Of a stretch of 7,684 bases of DNA, positions 1-5,763 are shown one piece after another. The notes below the pieces were generated by a model, which had not been told where the DNA came from, did not search any database, and saw nothing but the letters and a program-made list of their open reading frames with translations. This DNA comes from an uncultured Lachnospiraceae bacterium. Lineage in GTDB: Bacteria; Bacillota; Clostridia; Lachnospirales; Lachnospiraceae. The position numbers were made by a program, and so were the translations under genes. The stretch lies in assembly GCA_902782715.1 (NCBI GenBank), contig CACZOG010000151.1:1-7684 (forward strand), written 5' to 3'. Every line of letters begins with the position of its first letter. The first letter of the stretch is position 1.

Positions 1-1
1 C

Positions 2-1330
2 TTGGATTCCACACAATCTTTAGAAGACGGAAAGGTCGAATCTGTTTCTGTAGGTGGGAATGAAAAATATCGTGTCGACGATCTTGACGAATTAACTAAA
101 GAAGCAGAAGTCGTTATTACTTATCATAGTATTCGTAAAATTGAAACGAAAATAATCGTTGATTTCGTGGGAAATATAATATTCGACAAGTATGATGTAA
201 ATGTTTACTTAGACAATGATAAGATTGATTCTTTAAAACACGGTCAGGATTTGGATAAAACTTATCTTGTTAAAGAAGGAAAGCATACTCTCAAATTTTC
301 CAAATCGGGAGATTCGAGTGTATATGGGGAAGTAGGATTAAATGTAATGTATCCTACGGAGGTTAAATACAAAATATCATGTTATGGTGATTATGTTGAT
401 GTGGATACCGAATATGAATATGCAGAAGTACCTCTTGAAGAAGGTCAGATTCGATTAGATAGGGATGAGTACGATTTTCGGAATAAAGATTATTTGGAGA
501 TAGAAAAGTATTTTAAATCTGTCGGATTTAATAACATAACTCTTGAACCTGTCTATGATATATATTTTGGAATCACTCCGAAAGGAACTATAGACGGAAT
601 ATATATAAACGGTTTTGATGAATTTAGAAAAGGGGATGTTTTCTTTAAAGATGATGAAGTCAGAATAGTATATCATATGCCTTATGAAGATAATCCTGAT
701 AGAGAAATCACTGATTACTCAGGAGAAAACTCAGAGGAACAAATTGATGTCATGGATGAAGATTATAATGCTAAAGAAGCAACTTTATCCGATTTTGATA
801 TTAAAAAACTTCATATCAGTATTATGGATCAGCCTTTTATTGAAACGAGAGATATGTTATTGGCAAAGGGATTCAATTTGGAATATATACATGAGAACAC
901 CGAGCTTGATTTTACGGGAGAGTTGAACTCAATGTCCGATACGGAATTACAGGAATACCATTGGATTTGCAGGGGAATATATGATGCCAATCCCGATACG
1001 GATACTTTAGTAATTATAGTTAATACAACCGAAAATATTGAAAGACTTAAGGCACAGGAAGAGGCTAAAAAGAAACTTGAAGAAAAGTTCGATCCTTCGG
1101 TTGCGTTATCAGCACTGGAAATGTATGGAAAAGAACAATATCCTTATGGTTTCAGAATTCATATGATAATAGGAAGGCTTGGCGAAGAAGTATACGATGA
1201 GGATACATGGTTTATGAAATATAAAGCAAAGTATAAAGACTGGACGGGCCAATGGATTGAATGCACCTGCGAAGGAAAGATTAAAGGACCAGAAAGTAAT
1301 CCGCAGGTTTATGATTTTATGGTTTATTAA
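2..1330 (+). CDS. Multidomain protein with PASTA-like repeats, 3' part only (5'-truncated by window edge)
   Basis: The frame is open at the window edge and ends with TAA at 1328-1330. The TTG at position 2 has no ribosome site in view and is probably an internal leucine, so the true start lies upstream. Numbering from that codon, residues 9-42 (ending VVITYH) and 193-225 (ending VRIVYH) are related copies of the second half of a PASTA-like repeat; residues 164-190 supply the first half of the second copy. Between them, residues 50-135 look like a beta-rich PEGA-like module (YDVNVYLDNDKI, then KEGKHTLKF). Residues 345-364 are a charged helical linker. The C-terminal 75 residues (ALEMYGKEQYPYGFRIH to NPQVYDFMVY) form a separate small domain that I recall at the end of similar Lachnospiraceae proteins. 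No signal peptide or membrane segment is visible, but the N-terminus is missing. Function is unknown; an envelope or scaffold role is inference. No convincing terminator follows. Confidence 0.85.
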   Translation: MDSTQSLEDGKVESVSVGGNEKYRVDDLDELTKEAEVVITYHSIRKIETKIIVDFVGNIIFDKYDVNVYLDNDKIDSLKHGQDLDKTYLVKEGKHTLKFSKSGDSSVYGEVGLNVMYPTEVKYKISCYGDYVDVDTEYEYAEVPLEEGQIRLDRDEYDFRNKDYLEIEKYFKSVGFNNITLEPVYDIYFGITPKGTIDGIYINGFDEFRKGDVFFKDDEVRIVYHMPYEDNPDREITDYSGENSEEQIDVMDEDYNAKEATLSDFDIKKLHISIMDQPFIETRDMLLAKGFNLEYIHENTELDFTGELNSMSDTELQEYHWICRGIYDANPDTDTLVIIVNTTENIERLKAQEEAKKKLEEKFDPSVALSALEMYGKEQYPYGFRIHMIIGRLGEEVYDEDTWFMKYKAKYKDWTGQWIECTCEGKIKGPESNPQVYDFMVY

Positions 1331-1417
1331 AATATCCGGAAATCATATCAATCATAATTCCAATAATCTCTGAAGCTTGTTATTTGGACAGACGAGGTTA
1401 ATATTAGAATAAAAAAG

Positions 1418-1446
1418 TTGCATCTTTTCTCCTATACAAATATATT
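1418..1446 (+). promoter_or_regulatory. Sigma-A-type promoter for the 1471-2781 operon
   Basis: A -35 TTGCAT (1418-1423) is followed after 17 bases by a -10 TATATT (1441-1446). Transcription would begin near 1453, giving a leader of under 20 bases that contains the strong ribosome site AGGGGAGG (1457-1464), six bases before the ATG. No other promoter is apparent before the genes at 2201 and 2392. Confidence 0.65.
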
Positions 1447-1470
1447 TAGTATATAAAGGGGAGGCTAAAC

Positions 1471-2208
1471 ATGAAAAAGAAATTATTGTCACTTATTTTT
1501 CCGGTTATGATTTTACTGACTCTTTCCGGATGTATGCGTATGGAAAGAGGCATTGAGATAAAATCCGGCGGTAGGATCGGGGTAACAGTTTCGTTAGCCA
1601 TGGCAGAAGAACTGATCGATTATATGTATGGTTCAACGGAAGAATTTTATGAGGATATGGATGAATCGTATCAGGATCCCAATCTTAAAGTTGAATTAAC
1701 CGATTTTGAGGAAGATGGCACGCAGTGGTATGGCGTCAGGGCAGCCGGAACAGTATTGAATAAGGAGCAGGCTGAAAAAATCCTGTCATCAGATGGTTCT
1801 TCTTCCGTAGATATTGAAACGAAAGGATTTATCAAGAAAACCGTAACTGTAACATTGACTTCGGACGGAAGTTCAGACGGAATGGATTATGGCTCATATG
1901 GTATAAAAGATATCTTTTCCATCAGAGTTCCTTCAAAAATCGTATCTACTAACGGTAAAATCGATTCTTCGGATAATCGTTTAGCTACATGGGATGTGTC
2001 CGATGTGGATTTCGGCGGCGAATTGGAAAAAGAAATGACCGTATCGTACATGAACTGGTTTCCTGTAATACTTGGAACTATCTGTTTCCTCGCAGTTATC
2101 CTAATAATTGTTTTAGTAATAATCGTAGTTGTTATAGCAGTTGTGGTTAAGAAGAAAAAGAAACCCACTCAGGTAAGTCAGACTGCAACGGAGGATACAA
2201 ATGTTTGA
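1471..2208 (+). CDS. LppM-like lipoprotein with C-terminal transmembrane anchor
   Basis: The 245-residue product starts with a lipoprotein signal: basic MKKK, a hydrophobic core, and the lipobox LSGC with the acylated cysteine at residue 21. The mature part opens with MRMERGIEIKSGGRIGV and carries a stretch near 152-176 (IRVPSKIVSTNGKI, then LATWDV). Both resemble the beta-rich LppM domain of mycobacterial LppM and related actinobacterial and firmicute lipoproteins. Residues 197-226 form a long hydrophobic segment followed by five lysines and a short polar tail. The protein would therefore be held by lipid at the N-terminus and by a membrane helix at the C-terminus, with residues 22-195 outside the cell. 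It is first in a tight operon with a 58-residue DUF3006-like protein and an FlK-type thioesterase. The start is supported by AGGGGAGG six bases upstream. The biochemical role is unknown. The lipoprotein call is strong; the LppM match comes from remembered motifs. Confidence 0.88.
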   Translation: MKKKLLSLIFPVMILLTLSGCMRMERGIEIKSGGRIGVTVSLAMAEELIDYMYGSTEEFYEDMDESYQDPNLKVELTDFEEDGTQWYGVRAAGTVLNKEQAEKILSSDGSSSVDIETKGFIKKTVTVTLTSDGSSDGMDYGSYGIKDIFSIRVPSKIVSTNGKIDSSDNRLATWDVSDVDFGGELEKEMTVSYMNWFPVILGTICFLAVILIIVLVIIVVVIAVVVKKKKKPTQVSQTATEDTNV

Positions 2209-2377
2209 AGCATGTGAATATAAAGTTATTCAGATAGATGGGGATTATGCCAACCTTGTAAAGATCGGGGATGAAGAGACAGAACCGAAGATTGTGGCAA
2301 GAGCTCTTTTGCCGGCAGATATCTATGAAGGCTGCATATTAAAATATGAGATGCTGCAGTATTCGATCAAGGAATAG
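2201..2377 (+). CDS. Small DUF3006-like protein (58 residues)
   Basis: ATG at 2201 opens a 58-codon frame ending in TAG at 2375-2377. Its start overlaps the last 8 bases of the lipoprotein gene, and GGAGG (2190-2194) lies six bases upstream, so translational coupling is likely. The sequence runs MFEACEYKVIQIDGDYANLV, then RALLPADIYEGCILKYEM. That order (a short strand, DGDYA, an acidic turn, LLP, then EG..LKYE) resembles DUF3006-type small beta proteins, although the match is weak because the family is short. There is no signal peptide or membrane segment, so it should be cytoplasmic. It contains two cysteines (residues 5 and 45) with no metal-site spacing. It is followed after 14 bases by the thioesterase gene. 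Function is unknown. The gene call rests on the ribosome site, the operon packing and a plausible protein sequence. Confidence 0.85.
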   Translation: MFEACEYKVIQIDGDYANLVKIGDEETEPKIVARALLPADIYEGCILKYEMLQYSIKE

Positions 2378-2391
2378 ACGGAGGAATAAAA

Positions 2392-2781
2392 ATGCTTGAA
2401 ATCGGAATTAAAGGCAAAGAAGAAGGCATAGTGGAAGAGAAGTACACCGCAAAGGCATTAGGAAGCGGAGGACTGGCCGTTTTTGCAACACCGGCAATGA
2501 TCGCACTTTCTGAAAAGACTGCATTGGAGAGTGTGGCACCTTACCTTGAAGAAGGCACAAGCACTGTTGGTACGCAGGTTAACATCGCGCATCTGGCTGC
2601 GACTCCCGTAGGAATGAAAGTGACATGCGAGACCGAACTTATTGAAGTTGACAGAAGACGTCTTAAATTCTCGGTTGTTGTATATGATGAGGTCGAGAAG
2701 ATCGCCGAAGGAACTCATGAGAGATTCATAGTAGATAATGCCAGATTCGTTGAGAAAGCCCAAGCAAAAGGCCTTAAATAA
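2392..2781 (+). CDS. Hotdog-fold thioesterase, FlK (fluoroacetyl-CoA thioesterase) type
   Basis: The 129-residue product resembles the FlK thioesterase family, single-domain hotdog enzymes that hydrolyse acyl-CoA thioesters. The FlK catalytic residues Thr42, Glu50 and His76 have counterparts with identical spacing: Thr33 in FATP, Glu41 in ALSEKT, and His67 in NIAHLAATPVG. The family signatures GTQV, AATPVG, RRLKFSV and the late GTHER are also present. Length is normal for the family and it should be a cytoplasmic dimer. GGAGG (2380-2384) sits seven bases before the ATG. It is the last gene of the lipoprotein/DUF3006-like operon and is followed by a strong terminator. True FlK protects Streptomyces cattleya from fluoroacetyl-CoA; homologs in gut and rumen anaerobes very probably act on other short or branched acyl-CoAs. 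The family call is confident and the substrate is unknown, so no gene symbol is given. Confidence 0.93.
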   Translation: MLEIGIKGKEEGIVEEKYTAKALGSGGLAVFATPAMIALSEKTALESVAPYLEEGTSTVGTQVNIAHLAATPVGMKVTCETELIEVDRRRLKFSVVVYDEVEKIAEGTHERFIVDNARFVEKAQAKGLK

Positions 2782-2799
2782 TCTAAATTTAGATATAAC

Positions 2800-2830
2800 A
2801 AAAACTGCCATCATTTAGGTGGCAGTTTTT
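2800..2830. terminator. Bidirectional intrinsic terminator
   Basis: A perfect 11-base inverted repeat, AAAAACTGCCA (2800-2810) and TGGCAGTTTTT (2820-2830), encloses a 9-base loop. The stem carries a T-run on its 3' side in both directions. It lies 18 bases after the thioesterase stop (+) and 48 bases beyond the convergent DUF1232 gene's stop (-), so it can end transcription from both sides. Confidence 0.92.
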
Positions 2831-2878
2831 GCATTGAAAGAGGTGGTTTATACGAAAAAACTAACGTCGGAAGGCTGA

Positions 2879-3097
2879 TTAATCAATTTCCTGATAGCAG
2901 GTGTTTTCTGTTGTACCTACTTTTTTGTTTGCAACAAGTGTTCCGATAATTCCGAGGACTCCTGCAAGTGTAAGTCCGATATCATCTATCTGTCCAATCC
3001 CTGCGATAAAATCGGGAATAATATCAATGGGAAGAAGGTTGTATGCTAAAACACCTGTTACAATTAATCCGATAATGAGTGCTTTTTTCTTTGTCAT
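2879..3097 (-). CDS. DUF1232 (YkvA-like) small membrane protein
   Basis: The 72-residue product contains the DUF1232 core at residues 19-42: YNLLPIDIIPDF, then GIGQIDDIGL, the PiDliPDf...G..DD pattern that defines the family. A hydrophobic segment (about 6-19) precedes the core and another (about 41-57) follows it, giving a two-helix hairpin in the membrane. The polar C-tail has one cysteine. The start ATG (3097-3095) has CCTCC on the plus strand at 3106-3110, which is GGAGG on the coding strand, eight bases away. The gene is a single unit convergent with the thioesterase operon. A minus-strand TTGACA occurs at 3198-3193 but has no good -10 at the right distance; a TATAAA at 3139-3134 has only a weak -35, so its promoter is uncertain. 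The molecular function of DUF1232 proteins is not established. Confidence 0.92.
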   Translation of the reverse strand: MTKKKALIIGLIVTGVLAYNLLPIDIIPDFIAGIGQIDDIGLTLAGVLGIIGTLVANKKVGTTENTCYQEID

Positions 3098-3238
3098 ATT
3101 TTTTTCCTCCTGTTCTTCTTTTGATAATTCAATTTTATATTCTCAGGGCCTAAGTAAAAATCATTTTTAAAGAATTTTAGACGTTATTAAATTGTCAATA
3201 AAAGCAAATTAAAGGTCGAATTTCGCAAGAGGTGTTTA

Positions 3239-3267
3239 TTGATAATAAATCTATAAAGATATAAAAT
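3239..3267 (+). promoter_or_regulatory. Promoter for the SCP2-like gene
   Basis: TTGATA (3239-3244) and TAAAAT (3262-3267) are separated by 17 bases. Start of transcription would fall near 3274, about 24 bases before the ATG. This is the best hexamer pair in the A+T-rich 200-base region 3098-3297, which separates the divergent DUF1232 and SCP2-like genes and otherwise shows no gene. Confidence 0.6.
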
Positions 3268-3297
3268 AAGAAAAATGTGTTTTAGGAGGAATTAATA

Positions 3298-3615
3298 ATG
3301 AAATTTGATGAATTGGTATCAAAGGTAAGAGAAACCGCACAGAAGGTTGATGCATCTAACATGGGCTTCCTTGCAGTTCAGATCAATATTACGGGAAAGG
3401 ACAGCGGAGTCTTCTACGTAGAGGTTAAGGACGGAAAGATCAATGTAGAACCTTACGATTATCATGACAGAAACTGCGCCATAACCATCAGCTCAGCTGA
3501 TTTCGTTAAACTTGCAAACGGTAAGCTTGATCCCGTGCTTGCTTTCACAACCGGCAAACTTAAAGTTGACGGAGATATCGGAAAGGCATTGGAATTCTCT
3601 AAATTATTAAAATAA
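3298..3615 (+). CDS. SCP2 sterol-binding-domain protein (lipid carrier-like)
   Basis: This 105-residue protein is essentially a single SCP2 (sterol carrier protein 2) domain, a small alpha/beta fold with a hydrophobic tunnel that binds acyl chains, lipids or acyl-CoA. Recognisable elements are an N-terminal amphipathic helix (1-17), the strand pair GVFYVEVKDGKI (37-48), and the typical C-terminal block from about 64 to 104: SSADFVKLANGKLDP, then TGKLKVDGD followed by a final helix ALEFSKLLK. There is no signal sequence, so it is cytoplasmic. AGGAGG (3284-3289) lies eight bases before the ATG. No terminator separates it from the membrane protein gene 52 bases downstream, so the two may be co-transcribed. 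Stand-alone SCP2 proteins are common in anaerobic Firmicutes, and their ligand there is unknown. Confidence 0.92.
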   Translation: MKFDELVSKVRETAQKVDASNMGFLAVQINITGKDSGVFYVEVKDGKINVEPYDYHDRNCAITISSADFVKLANGKLDPVLAFTTGKLKVDGDIGKALEFSKLLK

Positions 3616-3639
3616 AACAGTTCGTTCAGGCTGGCAGGT

Positions 3640-3659
3640 CTTTTAGAATCTAAAAGGAG
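3640..3659 (+). promoter_or_regulatory. Hairpin overlapping the ribosome site that decides the start at 3668
   Basis: CTTTTAG (3640-3646) and CTAAAAG (3650-3656) form a perfect 7-base inverted repeat with a 3-base loop. The 3' arm runs into the ribosome site AGGAG (3655-3659). GGAG ends only two bases before the ATG at 3662 but eight bases before the in-frame ATG at 3668, which favours 3668. The stem would tie up the first bases of the site. The arms are A+T-rich, so the structure may be weak. Confidence 0.5.
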
Positions 3660-3667
3660 AAATGCGG

Positions 3668-4369
3668 ATGACAAGAAAAGTTGCAGTTGGCATTTTTTAC
3701 GGTGTTTTAGGTTTGCTCGTTGCCGTTATGACGGTGATCATGGTCAAGGGTTTCATTGACCAGAACAAAGATGAAAAGCAGCAGATTGCCCGGTATGAAG
3801 AATTAAAGACACCGGGCGGCAAGACTTTACTCACCAACGAGATCCTGGAGCAGGATCATGACAGGTATTTAAGAAAAGCAGAGGAAAGCAAGCGGATATT
3901 CTTCACGCTTTTTACATGCTTTGGATTAGTGGCTGTTGTTTTTATACTTATAACAGGATTTACGACTGTTCTAAATATTATCGAAGATAAAGGCGGGTCA
4001 TTTGCCATTCCGCTTGTGTTGTTCCTTGCGATGCTGTTTTGTATCGGAAGTTTCGGAATAATCGCCATGAAGATGATAATTCCGAGTCTTATGTACAGTG
4101 ATACCTCTGCTGAGGCTTATTATTTTAAGGAACTGGTTCTGAAGGACTCTTTAAAGAAAGAAGAAACTCACGAATCCGGCTCGGGAGAATCAAGAACTAC
4201 AACCACAACCGTATATTATCTTTTATATGATGTTAACGGCAAAGAGTATTCTGTTAACAAGATATTGTTTGACAGATTTGAAGGCCCCGGCAAATATTAT
4301 GCAGGTCAGACGGTTGGCGGAAATATTTTCTCTCTTTATTCCGATCAGTATTTTGAATATAAGGAATAG
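3668..4369 (+). CDS. Three-pass membrane protein with C-terminal soluble domain, function unknown
   Basis: From the ATG at 3668 the product has 233 residues; the ATG two codons earlier (3662) is too close to the ribosome site. Hydrophobic segments lie at about 6-27, 78-102 and 112-139. The loop between the first two (28-77) is charged and helical. After the third segment comes a charged stretch (159-175), a run of five threonines (177-181), and a beta-rich tail (YYLLYDVNGKEYSVNKI to YSDQYFEYKE). That tail is loosely reminiscent of DUF3592-like domains, where a short strand-rich unit follows membrane helices, but I would not assign the family. The gene lies 52 bases after the SCP2-like gene with no terminator between, suggesting one transcript, and is followed by a strong bidirectional terminator. 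There are no catalytic motifs. Confidence 0.85.
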   Translation: MTRKVAVGIFYGVLGLLVAVMTVIMVKGFIDQNKDEKQQIARYEELKTPGGKTLLTNEILEQDHDRYLRKAEESKRIFFTLFTCFGLVAVVFILITGFTTVLNIIEDKGGSFAIPLVLFLAMLFCIGSFGIIAMKMIIPSLMYSDTSAEAYYFKELVLKDSLKKEETHESGSGESRTTTTTVYYLLYDVNGKEYSVNKILFDRFEGPGKYYAGQTVGGNIFSLYSDQYFEYKE

Positions 4370-4384
4370 TTCTGACAAGCAATC

Positions 4385-4425
4385 AAAAAGGGATTACAGC
4401 ATTTCGCTATAAGCCCTTTATTTTT
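4385..4425. terminator. Bidirectional intrinsic terminator between convergent genes
   Basis: The arms 4387-4400 (AAAGGGATTACAGC) and 4406-4419 (GCTATAAGCCCTTT) pair over 14 positions with two mismatches around a 5-base loop. TTTTT follows at 4421-4425 on the plus strand, and the A-run at 4385-4389 gives a T-run on the minus strand. It sits between the stop at 4369 (+) and the stop at 4435 (-) and can serve both genes. Confidence 0.88.
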
Positions 4426-4434
4426 GGTTAAATC

Positions 4435-5598
4435 CTAGAATGCTTCGGGATCTCCGGATACGTGACTTAATGCACCCTTCATGGCAACCCTGTTTTTAAG
4501 GAAGTTTTCTTTGACCTGATTAAAGCCGTTGTTGATGTCGTTTTTGGCATCTTCAAGTGCTTTGGCTCTTGCGCGGCATTCCTTCTCAACGGGAATATAG
4601 ATTATTATCAGAATACCCGCAGCGATCAGGAAGAATATACCGATAAATGCGAGAAGAGTCATTATACCCAAAGATATAAGTATAATGATGGCAGCTACCA
4701 GAAACTTTTTCTTGAAAGAATCTTCAATAAGATCTCTTTCCTGGGTTTTGCTGTCGACTATTGACTGAGCATTGGGGTCACTGGGCAATCCTTCGGTATA
4801 TGATACATTTCCGTCATGTGAAAGATAGATTTTATAATCTCTGCCCTGATATTCAAATATTATTTCGTAGATACCGATTGAGATCTTTCTGGTCTCCGTT
4901 TTCTGGATGTGAACGCTGTCCAAATGCTCATTTCTTGAAGAGATATTCTCAACCGATTCGTGAGCCTTGGCTTCTATGGTCTGGGTTACCAGATCTTTTA
5001 AAGTTCCGCTTGTAACTTCGGCCTCTGTCCAGTCGAATTTGGTATCGATTGCTTCATCGGCATAAGTAAGAGATTCGGCATCTCCGATTTCCTGATTACG
5101 AACATCTCCGTATAACTGTATGAAAACTTCATTATATTCCTTGTTGGCAGAAACGAGATAGTCACGGATATCACTTACCACGGCACTCATCGGAGTCCAG
5201 TCCGTACGGGTATAGGTTCGGTTCCCGTTATCGTCATCCGAGAATGAAACCTGATTGAATTCCTTTTTGATCCCTCTTTCATATGTGAATGTTGCCATAC
5301 CGTTACAGGCTAAGAACCAGTGTACGGGAATGATAAGTCTGTTGACTTTTTTGATATAGATATTTTCGAAAATATCATAGGGCGGAAAATGCGAATCGGA
5401 AATAATCTCTATGATTCTTTTATGAACCTTCGCGTCGCTTAATTCGTGGTTTAGTCCGCCTACGCTTAAATCCTCATTTAAAATAAAATTCTCTACATTG
5501 CAGAAAGGACATTTGAAACGCTTTTTTAATGTTCCCTCCGGAAAATCTATCGCAGCACCGCATGAGCTGCATTTAATATGTCCGGTTTTGATCTCCAT
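4435..5598 (-). CDS. Zinc-ribbon protein with C-terminal membrane hairpin
   Basis: I place the start at the ATG at 5598-5596 (387 residues). AAGGGG (5613-5608 on the coding strand) is nine bases upstream, and a consensus promoter lies just beyond it. The same frame stays open to 5736, but that extension crosses the promoter and encodes a basic, unlikely leader. Residues 10-33 form a zinc ribbon, C-x2-C (IKCSSCG) and C-x2-C (FKCPFC) with 16 residues between the pairs. Residues 70-150 hold a conserved-looking module (FPPYDIFENIYIKKVNRLII to TDWTPMSA) that I recall in other bacterial TFIIB-type zinc-ribbon membrane proteins. Residues 299-335 are two adjacent hydrophobic segments, followed by a charged helix (338-375). 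The layout suggests a cytoplasmic ribbon and soluble domain tethered to the membrane. The ribbon more likely aids folding or protein contact than DNA binding. Function is unknown. Confidence 0.88.
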   Translation of the reverse strand: MEIKTGHIKCSSCGAAIDFPEGTLKKRFKCPFCNVENFILNEDLSVGGLNHELSDAKVHKRIIEIISDSHFPPYDIFENIYIKKVNRLIIPVHWFLACNGMATFTYERGIKKEFNQVSFSDDDNGNRTYTRTDWTPMSAVVSDIRDYLVSANKEYNEVFIQLYGDVRNQEIGDAESLTYADEAIDTKFDWTEAEVTSGTLKDLVTQTIEAKAHESVENISSRNEHLDSVHIQKTETRKISIGIYEIIFEYQGRDYKIYLSHDGNVSYTEGLPSDPNAQSIVDSKTQERDLIEDSFKKKFLVAAIIILISLGIMTLLAFIGIFFLIAAGILIIIYIPVEKECRARAKALEDAKNDINNGFNQVKENFLKNRVAMKGALSHVSGDPEAF

Positions 5599-5635
5599 AA
5601 ATTTATACCCCTTGTTTTGTAATAAAACCTCAAAT

Positions 5636-5664
5636 ATTTTAACCGAAAAAAGGCGAAAAATCAA
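5636..5664 (-). promoter_or_regulatory. Promoter for the zinc-ribbon membrane protein gene
   Basis: Read on the minus strand, TTGATT (5664-5659) and TAAAAT (5641-5636) are separated by exactly 17 bases. Transcription would begin near 5629, about 30 bases before the ATG at 5598. Its position inside the longer open frame is the main argument for the shorter protein. Confidence 0.7.
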
Positions 5665-5711
5665 ACGAAAACAGCCTGAAAATCGGAAGAATGGCATTCT
5701 TTTATCTTTTT

Positions 5712-5720
5712 TGGTAAAAT
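5712..5720 (+). promoter_or_regulatory. Extended -10 promoter for the lipoprotein gene at 5764
   Basis: TGGTAAAAT (5712-5720) fits the extended -10 pattern TGnTATAAT with one mismatch. No good -35 is found 16-18 bases upstream (TGGCAT at 5692-5697 is poor), which is acceptable for extended -10 promoters. The start of transcription would fall near 5727. It is divergent from the minus-strand promoter at 5636-5664. Confidence 0.5.
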
Positions 5721-5722
5721 AA

Positions 5723-5753
5723 CTGATATAGGGCAATAACTGCCATGCATCAG
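5723..5753 (+). other. Symmetric interrupted dyad in the lipoprotein leader
   Basis: CTGAT (5723-5727) pairs with ATCAG (5749-5753), and GGCA (5732-5735) pairs with TGCC (5741-5744). The 4-base gaps on the two sides are equal in length and the central loop is 5 bases. The dyad starts just after the -10 element and ends directly before the ribosome site AGGGG (5754-5758). It could be a leader hairpin or an operator at the start of transcription. Chance occurrence is possible because each half-stem is short. Confidence 0.4.
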
Positions 5754-5763
5754 AGGGGATAAA

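Noticed and set aside
1331..1417. Terminator for the truncated first gene
   Set aside because: No stem of useful length with a following T-run was found; transcription may read through or end by other means.
1887..2168. Minus-strand open frame with a threonine/isoleucine-rich product
   Set aside because: It is the antisense of the lipoprotein's hydrophobic segment and lysine run; its low-complexity composition follows from that.
2458..2814. Minus-strand open frame across the thioesterase gene
   Set aside because: It lies opposite a gene with a clear family, operon position and terminator, has no ribosome site in keeping, and runs through the terminator stem.
2901..3170. Plus-strand open frame opposite the DUF1232 gene
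   Set aside because: The minus-strand frame carries the DUF1232 motif and a GGAGG site, while this frame has neither.
3193..3198. Perfect minus-strand TTGACA as -35 for the DUF1232 gene
   Set aside because: At 16-18 bases downstream there is no acceptable -10 (ATTCTT and neighbours), so it is not called as a promoter.
3235..3249. TTTATT-GAT-AATAAA palindrome over the -35 of the SCP2-like gene
   Set aside because: It is only A/T bases in a very A+T-rich stretch, where such short palindromes are expected by chance.
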